A stretch of DNA of 51,089 nt, taken from NCBI GenBank assembly GCA_026709265.1, contig JAPOTI010000081.1, positions 1 to 51,089 of the forward strand, given 5' to 3'. This document shows, in pieces, positions 21,223-31,871 of this stretch (positions are counted from its first letter, which is position 1; every line of letters begins with the position of its first letter). The position numbers and the translations under genes were made by a program. The DNA comes from Paracoccaceae bacterium (GTDB lineage Bacteria > Pseudomonadota > Alphaproteobacteria > Rhodobacterales > Rhodobacteraceae). A model generated the notes under the pieces. The model was not told the origin of the DNA and did not search any database. It saw nothing but the letters and a program-made list of their open reading frames with translations.

Positions 21223-21834
21223 TTACCGACTTTCCGGACTGGAATCATCGTCAAGAACATATTCAGCACCTTCCCATGGACTCATGAAGTCAAACTGGCG
21301 ATATTCCTGAACCAGGTTGACCGGTTCATAAACGACGCGTTTGTTTTCCTCATCATAGCGCACCTCTGAGAAACCGGTTGTTGGAAAATCCTTGCGCAGG
21401 GGGTGCCCCTGGAATCCGTAATCGGTCAGCAATCTTCGGAGATCGGGATGACCGGAAAAACGGATCCCATACATGTCATACACCTCGCGCTCAAACCAGT
21501 TTGCCGCCGGGTGCACATCGATAATTGACGCCATCGGTGCGTCCTCATGAACGGCCACCTTGACCCGAATGCGCTGATTCAGGACCATCGACAAAAAATG
21601 GTAAACCACATCGAAGCGCTTTTCTCGACCGGGACGATCGATGGCTGTGATGTCGATAAGTGTTGTGAAGCGGCATTGACTGTCGCGTTTCAGGAACTCA
21701 ACCAAATCCTTGATACCGGACGCGACCGCTGTCACAACGAGTTCATCGCGCAACTCTTCTGCGGTCAGGATCACATCGGACCGGCAATCCTGCAAGTGCT
21801 GAGCCAGCAAACTCACGCCGTCAACTGACGCCAT
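21223..21834 (-). CDS. nuoC: NADH-quinone oxidoreductase subunit C
   Basis: A 203-residue peripheral subunit of the 30-kDa family. The signature ERKVYDMYGIxFxGHPDLR appears as [20 protein letters not shown], followed by [14 protein letters not shown]. It begins 6 nt after the nuoB stop. A 94-nt gap before nuoD contains no gene. Confidence 0.96.
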   Translation of the reverse strand: MASVDGVSLLAQHLQDCRSDVILTAEELRDELVVTAVASGIKDLVEFLKRDSQCRFTTLIDITAIDRPGREKRFDVVYHFLSMVLNQRIRVKVAVHEDAPMASIIDVHPAANWFEREVYDMYGIRFSGHPDLRRLLTDYGFQGHPLRKDFPTTGFSEVRYDEENKRVVYEPVNLVQEYRQFDFMSPWEGAEYVLDDDSSPESR

Positions 21835-21840
21835 ATCATA

Positions 21841-22784
<944 letters not shown>

Positions 22785-23075
22785 AGCCACTCCACCCGTA
22801 CCGGTCAAGAATAGATGGGGCTTTATGAGCACCCATATTCATCATCCAATTGATGAGAGGACGCCCTGCCGACAGGGCAGTGGCCCAGATTCCATCTCCG
22901 GTCCATCCGCCTGAACGATATGCACGTCTTGTCCGGGAATGAGAGCCACAGGGCGGGATGTCGTGGATCATGTGCGGCCAAATTGTGTCCGGTTGATTCG
23001 ATTCCGAGGGGTGGATTCGCGAAATTGGTGATTTCTCTCGGCTGTGTTAAAAGGGCTTGTTAATCTGGAGACCAT
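22785..23075. promoter_or_regulatory. Divergent regulatory region between nuo and cco operons
   Basis: About 290 bp separate nuoA (-) from ccoN (+), so both respiratory operons must be transcribed outwards from here. A hairpin with 6-bp stem GCCCTG/CAGGGC lies at 22863-22878. ccoN has GGAG 7 nt before its ATG. A weak ccoN promoter TTGGTG-17-TAAAAG is visible near 23034-23062. I found no good TTGAT-N4-ATCAA box, although an FNR/FixK-type site would be expected for cbb3 genes. Confidence 0.5.
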
Positions 23076-24689
23076 ATGCCGAATCAAGCCCTGATTGTTG
23101 TTCTCGGTGTTTTGACCCTTTTGGCGGCGATGGCCGCCAATTACGCACGCGACTTGGCCTATATGGCCAATGCCCTCACAGTGATGATCGTTTGTGTCGG
23201 CCTGTTTATTTGGCGGGTTCGCCGCTACGGCGAACCACCGAGAGCTGTGGATGACGGATATCAGGATGGGGTGATTCGCGCCGGAGTCATCGCCACGGCC
23301 TTCTGGGGTGTGGTCGGTTTTCTCGTTGGTGTCGTGATTGCACTTCAACTCACCTTTCCGGTGCTCAATTTTGAATGGTCTGAGGGGTTGCTCAACTTTG
23401 GCCGCTTGCGTCCATTGCATACATCTGCGGTCATTTTTGCCTTTGGTGGCAATGCGCTGATTGCCTGCTCATTCTATATTGTTCAACGCACAACCGCGGC
23501 CCGCCTCTGGGGTGGGAATCTGGCTTGGTTCGTCTTCTGGGGCTACCAGCTGTTCATTGTGCTCGCTGCCATCGGATATTTGCTGGGCGCCACGCAGTCC
23601 AAGGAATATGCAGAACCGGAATGGTATGTCGATATCTGGCTGACCATCGTCTGGGTGGCTTATCTCGCGGTTTTCCTCGGCACCATCATTCGTCGCCGTG
23701 AACCACATATCTATGTTGCCAACTGGTTCTTTCTTTCCTTTATCGTCACCATCGCGATGCTCCATCTGGCGAACAATATCAGTATTCCAGTGTCGATTTT
23801 CGGGTCAAAATCGGTGCAGCTCTTCGCCGGTGTTCAGGATGCAATGACGCAATGGTGGTACGCCCACAATGCGGTCGGCTTTTTTCTCACCGCGGGCTTT
23901 CTTGGAATGATGTACTATTTCGTTCCCAAACAGGCCAATCGGCCCGTCTTCAGTTACAAGTTGTCCATCGTGCATTTCTGGTCGCTCATCTTCATGTATA
24001 TTTGGGCGGGTCCACACCATCTCCACTACACGGCATTGCCGGACTGGGCCTCGACTTTGGGAATGGTCTTCTCGGTGATGCTGTGGATGCCCTCCTGGGG
24101 TGGCATGATCAACGGTCTGATGACTTTGTCAGGTGCATGGGACAAGATCCGGACCGATCCCATTATCAGGATGATGGTGGTATCTCTGGCCTTTTATGGA
24201 ATGGCCACGTTCGAAGGTCCAATGATGTCAATAAAGGCCGTCAATTCCCTCAGCCATTACACCGACTGGACAATCGGTCATGTGCATTCGGGCGCTCTCG
24301 GCTGGAATGGCCTGATTACTTTCGCTGCTCTCTATTTCCTCACACCCAAATTATGGAACAGGAAAGGGCTGTATTCATTGCGGTTGGTGTCTGTTCATTT
24401 CTGGCTGGCAACGGTTGGTATCGTATTTTACGCTGCGTCGATGTGGGTCACAGGAATCATGGAAGGATTGCTGTGGCGCGAAGTCGATGCCAACGGATTC
24501 CTCGTCAACTCTTTCGCCGATACCGTGGTTGCCAAATTCCCGATGTATCTGGTCCGGAGCCTGGGTGGTGTGCTGTATCTGCTCGGGGCGCTCATCATGT
24601 GTTACAATCTATGGATGACGGTCATGAGTGACCGGCAGCGCAAACCTGTCGATCAACCGACAGCGGCAGCCGTCGGAGGCGCAATGTGA
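23076..24689 (+). CDS. ccoN: Cytochrome c oxidase, cbb3-type, subunit I
   Basis: A 537-residue catalytic subunit with low-spin heme b and the heme b3-CuB oxygen-reduction site, used at low oxygen. Around 14 hydrophobic segments are present. Conserved histidine regions include [25 protein letters not shown], the CuB-site pair GPHHLHY and [17 protein letters not shown] near the C-terminus. Length is slightly above the common 480-540 range end. Its last codons overlap the GTG start of ccoO. Confidence 0.97.
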   Translation: MPNQALIVVLGVLTLLAAMAANYARDLAYMANALTVMIVCVGLFIWRVRRYGEPPRAVDDGYQDGVIRAGVIATAFWGVVGFLVGVVIALQLTFPVLNFEWSEGLLNFGRLRPLHTSAVIFAFGGNALIACSFYIVQRTTAARLWGGNLAWFVFWGYQLFIVLAAIGYLLGATQSKEYAEPEWYVDIWLTIVWVAYLAVFLGTIIRRREPHIYVANWFFLSFIVTIAMLHLANNISIPVSIFGSKSVQLFAGVQDAMTQWWYAHNAVGFFLTAGFLGMMYYFVPKQANRPVFSYKLSIVHFWSLIFMYIWAGPHHLHYTALPDWASTLGMVFSVMLWMPSWGGMINGLMTLSGAWDKIRTDPIIRMMVVSLAFYGMATFEGPMMSIKAVNSLSHYTDWTIGHVHSGALGWNGLITFAALYFLTPKLWNRKGLYSLRLVSVHFWLATVGIVFYAASMWVTGIMEGLLWREVDANGFLVNSFADTVVAKFPMYLVRSLGGVLYLLGALIMCYNLWMTVMSDRQRKPVDQPTAAAVGGAM

Positions 24690-25411
24690 ATATTCTTGGA
24701 AAACACCGCATTCTCGAGAGGCATGCCACTCTTCTCCTGGTTGTCAGCTTTCTCGTCGTTACCGTCGGTGGAGCCGTTGAAATTCTGCCCCTCTTCTATC
24801 TCGAGAATACCATCGAAAAGGTCAAAGGCATGCGGCCCTACTCACCGCTCGAACTCACCGGGCGCGATGTCTATGTGCGCGAAGGTTGCTATGTCTGCCA
24901 CAGCCAGATGATCCGCCCCCTGCGCGACGAGGTGGAGCGCTACGGCCATTACTCGCTGGCCGCCGAATCGATGTATGATCACCCCTTCCAATGGGGGTCA
25001 AAACGTACCGGCCCTGATCTCGCACGGGTTGGCGGGCGTTATTCGGATGAGTGGCATGTCGTGCATATGGTTGACCCGCAATCTGTAGTCCCCGAGTCGA
25101 TCATGCCCAAATACGGCTTTCTGGCCAATAACGTTATTGACGGCAGATATATTGAAGACCGATTGCGAACCGAACGACGGGTCGGTGTTCCCTACACCGA
25201 TGAGATGGTGGCGAATGCTCGAGCCGATTTCCTGGCTCAGGCGGACCCCGACGCTGATTATGACGATTTGCTCGCGCGCTACCCGAAAGCGCAAACCAGA
25301 AACTTTGACGGGCAAACCGAAGTGACAGAAATGGACGCCATCATTGCGTATATGCAGATGCTCGGCACACTTGTCGATTTTTCAACTTTTGTTCCCAACC
25401 CGGAAAGATAA
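24686..25411 (+). CDS. ccoO: Cytochrome c oxidase, cbb3-type, subunit II
   Basis: A 241-residue membrane-anchored monoheme cytochrome c. One N-terminal membrane helix (about residues 14-38) is followed by the heme motif CYVCH at residues 68-72 and an axial methionine region near [10 protein letters not shown]. The GTG start overlaps ccoN by 4 nt (GTGA). Confidence 0.97.
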   Translation: MNILGKHRILERHATLLLVVSFLVVTVGGAVEILPLFYLENTIEKVKGMRPYSPLELTGRDVYVREGCYVCHSQMIRPLRDEVERYGHYSLAAESMYDHPFQWGSKRTGPDLARVGGRYSDEWHVVHMVDPQSVVPESIMPKYGFLANNVIDGRYIEDRLRTERRVGVPYTDEMVANARADFLAQADPDADYDDLLARYPKAQTRNFDGQTEVTEMDAIIAYMQMLGTLVDFSTFVPNPER

Positions 25412-25420
25412 GTCACCGAC

Positions 25421-25612
25421 ATGGAAGTTTACACATTTCTTCGGGAGTTCGCTGACAGTTGGGCACTTCTTGCCCTGATGGCGACATTTATTTTCGTCGT
25501 CGTCTATACCTGTCGTCGCTCGAGCCGGAAGATGCATGACGATTGCGCCGACATACCGTTCCGTTACGAAGACAGCCCGGCTTCTGGCAATCGACACAGC
25601 AGGAGCGGATGA
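25421..25612 (+). CDS. ccoQ: Cytochrome c oxidase, cbb3-type, subunit IV (CcoQ)
   Basis: A 63-residue single-helix protein (membrane segment about residues 14-31), positioned between ccoO and ccoP as usual. CcoQ stabilises the oxidase against oxygen in some species. Sequence is poorly conserved, so the call rests on position, size and the N-terminal helix followed by basic residues. Confidence 0.9.
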   Translation: MEVYTFLREFADSWALLALMATFIFVVVYTCRRSSRKMHDDCADIPFRYEDSPASGNRHSRSG

Positions 25613-26493
25613 TGAAGCCGCGCCAGGTGATTCCGGAATCAGGTGATGACATTGCCACCGGCCCGGATACAACGGGGCATGAATGGGATGGTATCAAAGA
25701 ATATAACAACCCGATGCCACGATGGTGGTTATGGACAATGTATGCAACCATTGTCTGGGGAATTGCCTATGCCATCGCTTACCCGTCCTGGCCACTCATT
25801 ACCAAGGCCACGCCTGGTCTGCTCGACTATACGGCAAGAGGTGCATTGGAAGAAGACATCCGCCGATTCAACGCGAGCAACGCCCCACTCGACGAGGCCC
25901 TGGTCAGGATGGAGTTGGATCAGGTGCAGAGTGATACGAATCTTTATGCCTATGCATTGCGTGGTGGTGCTGCCGTTTTTCGTAATCATTGTTCACAATG
26001 CCACGGCTCCGGTGCCGCCGGTGCCACCGGCTATCCCAATCTGCTGGACGATGACTGGCTGTGGGGTGGCAGCGAAGACGCGATTCGCTATACTGTTGCG
26101 CATGGGATCCGTAACGAAAACGACTCAGATGCGCGGTTTTCGCAGATGCCCGCTTACGGCGAATTTCTCGAAACCGAAGAGATCGACAATCTCGTCGAAT
26201 ATGTTCTGTCTTTATCAGGGCAGGATCATCGCATAGAAATGGCAGTCGCAGGGTCGGAACTGTTCGCCGAGCAGTGCTCGGCATGCCATGGCGATGCGGG
26301 TCTCGGAAATCAGGAGGAAGGTGCACCTAATCTCACTGACGCTATCTGGCTCTTTGGAGGCGGACGAGACGAGATTCGCCATTCGATATATTATAGCCGC
26401 TATGGTGTCATGCCCAACTGGAATGAGCGGCTCACCGAGTCACAGATTCGTCAGGTTTCGCTCTATGTTCACCAGCTCGGAGGCGGCGAGTAA
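25612..26493 (+). CDS. ccoP: Cytochrome c oxidase, cbb3-type, subunit III
   Basis: A 293-residue diheme cytochrome c that feeds electrons to CcoO and CcoN. An N-terminal region HEWDGIKEYNNPMPRWW, characteristic of CcoP, precedes a membrane helix (about 38-58). Heme motifs are CSQCH (127-131) and CSACH (222-226). Two adjacent ATGs follow AGGAG; the second (25612), sharing one base with the ccoQ stop, has the better spacing, the first is at 25609. Confidence 0.97.
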   Translation: MKPRQVIPESGDDIATGPDTTGHEWDGIKEYNNPMPRWWLWTMYATIVWGIAYAIAYPSWPLITKATPGLLDYTARGALEEDIRRFNASNAPLDEALVRMELDQVQSDTNLYAYALRGGAAVFRNHCSQCHGSGAAGATGYPNLLDDDWLWGGSEDAIRYTVAHGIRNENDSDARFSQMPAYGEFLETEEIDNLVEYVLSLSGQDHRIEMAVAGSELFAEQCSACHGDAGLGNQEEGAPNLTDAIWLFGGGRDEIRHSIYYSRYGVMPNWNERLTESQIRQVSLYVHQLGGGE

Positions 26494-26581
26494 TTGCACG
26501 GGGCACGATCGCCCTGATGGCAACATGGCTGGGACCCCGAGGCAGTGAATCCAATAGCTTCCAGTCAAAGAAACTGAGAAC

Positions 26582-28012
26582 ATGAACGCCTCCAGCGTGA
26601 ATCAACCCCCACTCTATGCGGCCCGCACGCCGATCTTTCCGCGTCGGGTATCAGGAAAATTCCGCAGTCTGAAATGGTGGCTCCTCTTCATCCTGCTTGG
26701 GATTTATTATGTCGTGCCGTGGATCCGCTGGGATCGTGGTGATGCGCTCCCCGATCAAGCCGTACTGGTTGATATGGCCCACCGACGTTTTTACTTTTTC
26801 ATGATCGAAATCTGGCCACATGAATTCTATTTCGTTGGCGGTCTCCTGATCATGGCTGGTCTTGGCCTGTTTCTCTTCACCTCGGTCCTCGGACGAGTCT
26901 GGTGTGGCTATGCCTGTCCTCAGACGATCTGGACTGATCTGTTCATCGCCGTGGAGAGATGGATCGAAGGCGACCGAAATAACCGGGTCAAACTTTGGAA
27001 CAGTCCAATGACATTTCGCAAGTTGCGTCTTCGGATGACCAAATGGACCGTATGGTTGCTCATTTCAGTTGGAACAGGCGGCGCCTGGATCCTGTATTTT
27101 GCCGACGCCCCCACGCTTATTCAAGACTTTGTGACCCTGTCTGCCCATCCCGTGGCATATGTTACGGTGGGAATCCTGACTGCCACAACCTTCGTGTTCG
27201 GCGGATTCATGCGCGAACAGGTTTGCACCTATATGTGCCCATGGCCGCGCATTCAGGCTGCCATGATGGATGAGAATTCACTCACGGTTGCTTATCGAGA
27301 GTGGCGCGGCGAACCACGCGGCAAACACCGCCGCGCACGGACTGATGACAGTCTCGGCGATTGCATTGACTGTTACGCATGCGTCAATGTCTGCCCGGTC
27401 GGGATCGATATCCGCGACGGATTGCAAATGGAATGTATCGGATGCGCATTATGCATTGATGCCTGCGATGACGTCATGGAGCGGATCGGCAAGCCGCGTG
27501 GCCTTATCGACTATATGACCCTGGTGGACGAAAAGCTCAAAACCGAAAGCACCAACTTCCACGATTTGATCAAGCGCCTGCTGCGCCCGCGGGTGATTCT
27601 CTACGCGTGCGCGTGGAGTCTCATGGGCCTCGGTCTCCTTGCCGCTTTATTCCTCCGACCCGACATTGAATTCTCCATATCGCCGGTCAGGAACCCGCTT
27701 TTTGTGGAATTGTCGGACGGTTCGATCAGGAACAGTTACGAGATTCGTATCAAGAACCGTCATGGAAGTGACACGAAATTCTCTATCGGGATGGAAGCCG
27801 ATGCACCGCTTTCAGTCCGACTCGAGGGCAGCGATGAACTCTCCACATTTGTCGATGCTGATCAAACCGCCCTTCGTCGCGTTTATGTCACGGCACCCGC
27901 CGGGAGCGCGGCAGCCACGGGCGGAAAAATCAATATCAGATTGCGTGTTGAGGATGCCAGCAATGCGGCCAGCGCACAAAAAACGACAACATTTCATGGG
28001 AAAGGCCAATGA
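26582..28012 (+). CDS. ccoG: Cytochrome oxidase accessory protein CcoG (FixG)
   Basis: A 476-residue polytopic membrane iron-sulfur protein; CcoG reduces Cu(II) for cbb3 oxidase assembly. Several membrane helices in the first 220 residues, then two [4Fe-4S] motifs CIDCYACVNVCP and CIGCALCIDAC, one further helix and a periplasmic C-terminal domain. Cysteines in RVWCGYACPQT and CTYMCPWPR are also family features. It ends overlapping ccoH by 4 nt. Confidence 0.96.
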   Translation: MNASSVNQPPLYAARTPIFPRRVSGKFRSLKWWLLFILLGIYYVVPWIRWDRGDALPDQAVLVDMAHRRFYFFMIEIWPHEFYFVGGLLIMAGLGLFLFTSVLGRVWCGYACPQTIWTDLFIAVERWIEGDRNNRVKLWNSPMTFRKLRLRMTKWTVWLLISVGTGGAWILYFADAPTLIQDFVTLSAHPVAYVTVGILTATTFVFGGFMREQVCTYMCPWPRIQAAMMDENSLTVAYREWRGEPRGKHRRARTDDSLGDCIDCYACVNVCPVGIDIRDGLQMECIGCALCIDACDDVMERIGKPRGLIDYMTLVDEKLKTESTNFHDLIKRLLRPRVILYACAWSLMGLGLLAALFLRPDIEFSISPVRNPLFVELSDGSIRNSYEIRIKNRHGSDTKFSIGMEADAPLSVRLEGSDELSTFVDADQTALRRVYVTAPAGSAAATGGKINIRLRVEDASNAASAQKTTTFHGKGQ

Positions 28013-28482
28013 CCGTTCGCACCAGAAAACTCGAGGGAAAACATGTCCTTGTCATGCTGCTGACAGCATTCGGCGTGATCAGTCTCGCGAATCTGGCCCT
28101 TGCTGTTGCCGCCGTCATGTCGTTTCCGGGAATGGAAGTCAGAAACGGCTATGTTGCCAGTCAGTATTTTGAAGAAGACCGCACTCGACAGGAACAGTTG
28201 GGCTGGAAGGCCAATGCTGACTATGGCGACAGACAACTCATGCTGACCATTACTACGACCGAAGGACGTCCTGCCAAACTTGACTCTCTTAATGTCACGA
28301 TCGGACGTCCAACGCATATGCGAAGCGACCAGGTGCCGACTTTTCACTATGATGGCATGCGTTATCTGGCAGAATTGCATCTTGACCCGGGACGCTGGAA
28401 CCTCGAATTGGATGCTGTTTCCCGTGAGGGAATCCGTTTTCGGCAACGTCTGTCTCTCCGCGTGCCACGGGAGAAACTCTAG
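28009..28482 (+). CDS. ccoH: Cytochrome oxidase assembly protein CcoH (FixH)
   Basis: A 157-residue protein with one N-terminal membrane helix (about residues 12-37) and a periplasmic domain. The YFEEDRTRQEQLGW stretch corresponds to the FixH signature. It interacts with the maturing oxidase and the copper transporter. Starts at ATGA overlapping ccoG. Confidence 0.94.
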   Translation: MTVRTRKLEGKHVLVMLLTAFGVISLANLALAVAAVMSFPGMEVRNGYVASQYFEEDRTRQEQLGWKANADYGDRQLMLTITTTEGRPAKLDSLNVTIGRPTHMRSDQVPTFHYDGMRYLAELHLDPGRWNLELDAVSREGIRFRQRLSLRVPREKL

Positions 28483-28489
28483 TCCGGCA

Positions 28490-30631
28490 ATGACCATCAT
28501 CGGTACCCTGCAACCTTCGGCAGCTGAGCAGGATTCAAACCAGGCACGGCAGCAGGAAATGATCTTTGCGGTGCACGATATGCATTGCGCGGGTTGCATA
28601 TCGGCCGTTGAAAATGCTCTCTCCTCTCTTCCCCAGGTCTTGCATGCCCGCGTCAATCTATCGCGCAAAAGAGTTCATGTGCAGACAGAGACAGAGATCG
28701 ATCCTGAACAGCTCATTCGGCGGATCGGGGAAGCAGGCTTCAGCGCCGCGCAGCTTGATCCCGACGCAGTCAATACTGTATCCGCCGACCCAACCGTGCA
28801 TCGTTTGCTGCTGCGCATCGGCGTGGCAGGTTTCGGTTTTTCCAATGTCATGATTTTTTCCGTTGCGGTCTGGTCCGGTGCTGACGGCACAACTCAAGAG
28901 TTGCTGCAATGGCTTTCCGCAGTCATTGCCATTCCGGTATTGGGTTATGCGGCGACACCCTTTTTTGTGAATGCGCTTGGTGCGCTTGTGAAATGGCGAT
29001 TGAACATGGATGTTCCAATTTCCCTCGCCATCATTCTCGCGACGATTCAGTCGGTTCTTGAAACCTATGTCGGTGGACCCCACGCATATTTTGAAGCGGC
29101 CCTGGGGCTGACCTTTTTTCTCCTTGCCGGTCGATATCTTGACCTGCGCGCACGTTCGGCTTCCCGTTCTGCAGCCGAACAGCTTTCCGTACTGGAGCCC
29201 GACAACGTGGTGGCCGTGAGAAATGGTGCTGAAACAACCGTTTCCCATGCTTCGATTCGTCAGGGAGACCGAATCGCGGTGCGGTGCGGTGATCGCGTTC
29301 CGTTCGACGGTACTGTGAAAAGCGGTCAATGCGAAGTCGACAATTCTTTTTTCAGCGGAGAAAGTCACCCCCAGTTGGTAGGGCCTGGCGAAACGGTGAG
29401 TGCTGGCCAGTTCGTGCTGACCGGACGCGTCAACTTTGATGTCACAACTGTCGGTGAAGACAGTTCGCTGCGAAAACTGATTCGATTGATCGAAATCGCC
29501 GAATCAGCACGGAATCGATATACAGGTCTGGCCGATCGCGCAGCGGCGATTTACGCGCCGTGCATCCATATTCTGGCGTTGATCGCGTTTATTGGCTGGT
29601 TTCTGAACAGCGGTGACCTGCGCCTGTCGATGAATATCGCTGTCGCTGTATTGATCATCACCTGCCCCTGCGCTCTTGGACTCGCGGTACCCGCAGTCTC
29701 GATCGCTGCAACCGGAAAACTCTTCGCCAAAGGTTTGTTGATCAAGGAGCCGGACGCCACCGAACGACTGGCGACCGTCGACACTGTCATTCTCGACAAG
29801 ACCGGTACCGTCACGACCGGGCGCGCCGTCTTCGTCGGCCCGGACCTTCCTGATGACCTTCTCGCCATCGCCGCCGGGCTGGCTGAAACCAGCCATCACC
29901 CATATGCGCGCGCCGTGTCCGATGCGGCTGCCAAACGCAATATTGCCGCCGCTGAGATTGCCGACATACGCGAAATTCCGGGGTCAGGCATTCAAGGCTT
30001 GCTGGGATCTCAACCGGTTCGGTTTGGTCGCGCCGATTGGGTTGGTACAGACGGCACGGGGACATATCTGCGGGTCGGCGAAGCCGTCACTGTTGGCCTG
30101 ACCTTCTCTGATCACGTCAAAGACAGTGCAGTGACATGCATCCGCCGGCTGCAGGCCATGGGAATGCGGGTCATTATGATCTCCGGTGATGCCCGTGCGC
30201 ATGTTGGCAAAATCGCCGATGCCCTGGGCCTGAGCGAGTGGCTGGGCGAGATATCGCCGGCCAACAAATTACGCATGATTGAAGAAATTGGTGCGCAAAG
30301 CCGCGGCACCTTGATGGTTGGTGATGGTTTGAATGATGCAGCCGCCATTTCCATGGCTGACATTTCGATGGCACCATCTGCATCTGTCGATATCACTCGT
30401 AATGCTGCGGGAATCGTGATTCTTGGCGACAACCTTGAGTCAATACCTGATGGAATCGCGACCGCACGACTTGCAAAAAGGAGAATCATGGAGAATTTTG
30501 CGATTGCGGCGGGTTACAATGCCATTGCGGTCCCGGTTGCGGTGCTGGGATTCGCCACGCCCTTGGCAGCTGCGATCGCCATGTCGACATCCTCAATTGT
30601 GGTCAGCCTGAACGCCCTCCGGTTACGCTGA
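28490..30631 (+). CDS. ccoI: Copper-transporting P-type ATPase CcoI (FixI)
   Basis: A 713-residue P1B-type ATPase that moves copper for insertion into the cbb3 CuB site. The N-terminal metal-binding domain has MHCAGC (C33, C36), the membrane metal site is CPC (392-394), the phosphorylated aspartate is in DKTGT (D436), the actuator motif is SGES (289-292), and the hinge motif is GDGLNDAAA. I chose the ATG at 28490: an upstream in-frame extension to 28280 lies inside ccoH and has no family resemblance. Confidence 0.96.
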   Translation: MTIIGTLQPSAAEQDSNQARQQEMIFAVHDMHCAGCISAVENALSSLPQVLHARVNLSRKRVHVQTETEIDPEQLIRRIGEAGFSAAQLDPDAVNTVSADPTVHRLLLRIGVAGFGFSNVMIFSVAVWSGADGTTQELLQWLSAVIAIPVLGYAATPFFVNALGALVKWRLNMDVPISLAIILATIQSVLETYVGGPHAYFEAALGLTFFLLAGRYLDLRARSASRSAAEQLSVLEPDNVVAVRNGAETTVSHASIRQGDRIAVRCGDRVPFDGTVKSGQCEVDNSFFSGESHPQLVGPGETVSAGQFVLTGRVNFDVTTVGEDSSLRKLIRLIEIAESARNRYTGLADRAAAIYAPCIHILALIAFIGWFLNSGDLRLSMNIAVAVLIITCPCALGLAVPAVSIAATGKLFAKGLLIKEPDATERLATVDTVILDKTGTVTTGRAVFVGPDLPDDLLAIAAGLAETSHHPYARAVSDAAAKRNIAAAEIADIREIPGSGIQGLLGSQPVRFGRADWVGTDGTGTYLRVGEAVTVGLTFSDHVKDSAVTCIRRLQAMGMRVIMISGDARAHVGKIADALGLSEWLGEISPANKLRMIEEIGAQSRGTLMVGDGLNDAAAISMADISMAPSASVDITRNAAGIVILGDNLESIPDGIATARLAKRRIMENFAIAAGYNAIAVPVAVLGFATPLAAAIAMSTSSIVVSLNALRLR

Positions 30632-30632
30632 G

Positions 30633-30809
30633 ATGAAAAGCATACTTTTCCTCATAGGTGCAACGCTGGTGGCCGGGCTCTCCTGGCTACTGGTGTTGGC
30701 CTGGACGGTGCGCACGCGTCAATATAGCGACCCGGAAGGCGATGCACAGAGAATATTACGAACAGACTATGACAAGTCTCCCAAAAAACCGACGACAAGA
30801 AGCGAATAG
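30633..30809 (+). CDS. ccoS: Cbb3 oxidase maturation protein CcoS (FixS)
   Basis: A 58-residue protein too short for common ORF cut-offs. One membrane helix (about residues 4-25) is followed by the family signature YSDPEGDAQRIL. CcoS is needed for heme and copper insertion into CcoN. It starts 1 nt after the ccoI stop and closes the ccoNOQP-ccoGHIS operon. Confidence 0.93.
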   Translation: MKSILFLIGATLVAGLSWLLVLAWTVRTRQYSDPEGDAQRILRTDYDKSPKKPTTRSE

Positions 30810-30935
30810 GTCAGTCTCACAAAAAGAACCTGATCGGGAACATCAATTGCGGCCATGACACCGGCGCGTTTGCCCCGGCATGAGCAAATTGAACCGATTC
30901 GACTGACGCAGCGCACCTTGCCTGGAAATTTTGTG

Positions 30936-30960
30936 CTTGGCTTATCAACATTCAGCCAAG
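30936..30960 (+). terminator. Hairpin between ccoS and the FGase-family gene
   Basis: Perfect 7-bp stem CTTGGCT / AGCCAAG with an 11-nt loop, extendable by G-U pairs, followed after a few bases by TTTT. It could end the cco transcript. It overlaps a candidate promoter of the next gene. Confidence 0.4.
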
Positions 30961-30966
30961 TATAGA
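30937..30966 (+). promoter_or_regulatory. Candidate promoter of the FGase-family gene
   Basis: TTGGCT (30937-30942), 18-nt spacer, TATAGA (30961-30966); 4 of 6 matches each. The start of transcription would fall at about 30973, next to the ATG at 30974, and no ribosome-binding site is visible, which would make the message leaderless. Confidence 0.35.
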
Positions 30967-30973
30967 TTTTCTG

Positions 30974-31732
30974 ATGAAGACAGAGATTCTTGAAATTCTC
31001 CCGGCCAGAACAGCAGCCGACATACTCATTTGCGTCGAACATGCGGGAGTTCATATCCCCGAAGAATTCAATGGTCTGGGTTTACAACCAGATGATTTGT
31101 ATCGGCATATCGGTTGGGACATTGGAGTCGATGGGATGGCGCACCATCTTCACAAGCTCATGGGGCTTCCCACCATACTGGGAAAAATCTCACGATTAGT
31201 CATCGATCTGAATCGATTCGTGAGTTCAACCGAGTGTATTCCTGAGAGAAGTGACGGTACTGAAATTCCTGGCAACATTGATCTGCCAATTGAACACAAA
31301 CAAATGCGGATCAATCGATATTACACGCCCTTTCATCGTTCACTCAACGAATTGATCACCCACCACCAGCCGCAACTCCTGATTTGTCTCCACAGCTTTA
31401 CCCGCAAGTTAAGGTCACGCGGGATATTCCGCCCCTGGCATTGTGGCATCCTGTTCGATCAGCAGGTCGAGTTGGGATCAATCTGCATCGCGCATCTGGG
31501 AACCGACCAAAACCTGATTATTGGCGAAAATCAACCCTATGCGATTGATCATGACAGTGAGCAACCAAAAGCCCTGCATGGCGAACTGAAAGGTGTACCG
31601 ACATTGTTATTGGAAATTCGTAACGACCAAATCAGCACGGAATCCGGCCAACAGCGGTGGGCTGAAATTGTTGGTAACCTGATCGAATCCTGCCTGATGC
31701 GTGAGAAGCGGATTTCCTCGCGAGCCGCATGA
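30974..31732 (+). CDS. N-formylglutamate amidohydrolase family protein
   Basis: A 252-residue protein of the FGase (HutG-like) family, zinc-type hydrolases that release glutamate from N-formylglutamate in histidine breakdown; many members have other or unknown substrates. The opening HAGVHIP matches the metal-site motif (usually HAGN.IP), with DIGVDGMA and SRLVIDLNR further on and LEIRNDQI near the end. No hut genes are nearby, so a role in histidine degradation is not supported. The start is the only early ATG. Confidence 0.85.
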   Translation: MKTEILEILPARTAADILICVEHAGVHIPEEFNGLGLQPDDLYRHIGWDIGVDGMAHHLHKLMGLPTILGKISRLVIDLNRFVSSTECIPERSDGTEIPGNIDLPIEHKQMRINRYYTPFHRSLNELITHHQPQLLICLHSFTRKLRSRGIFRPWHCGILFDQQVELGSICIAHLGTDQNLIIGENQPYAIDHDSEQPKALHGELKGVPTLLLEIRNDQISTESGQQRWAEIVGNLIESCLMREKRISSRAA

Positions 31733-31769
31733 CCATGAGAATTGAGTTGCAGATAGTCAGTTTATATGT

Positions 31770-31787
31770 TGAATGCTAATGCATTCA
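31770..31787. repeat. Inverted repeat upstream of the STAS gene
   Basis: TGAATGC TAAT GCATTCA, a perfect 7-bp inverted repeat about 85 nt upstream of the STAS start. TGCATT recurs at 31792-31797. It may be an operator or the terminator of the preceding gene; no U-tract follows. Confidence 0.4.
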
Positions 31788-31871
31788 GCAGTGCATTGAT
31801 AGACTGCGAATCATGATGGTGAATTGCAACAAGTTTGGTAACTGGAAGTGAATAATGGGGAGCCTGAATAG

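Noticed and set aside
22863-22878. GCCCTG/CAGGGC hairpin as a terminator between nuo and cco
   Set aside because: It lies between divergent promoters, has no U-tract and no gene ends there; noted only within the regulatory region.
22985-23035. Possible FNR/FixK box upstream of ccoN (TTGAT within GGTTGATTCGATTCC)
   Set aside because: The second half-site ATCAA is missing at the N4 spacing; half-sites alone are common.
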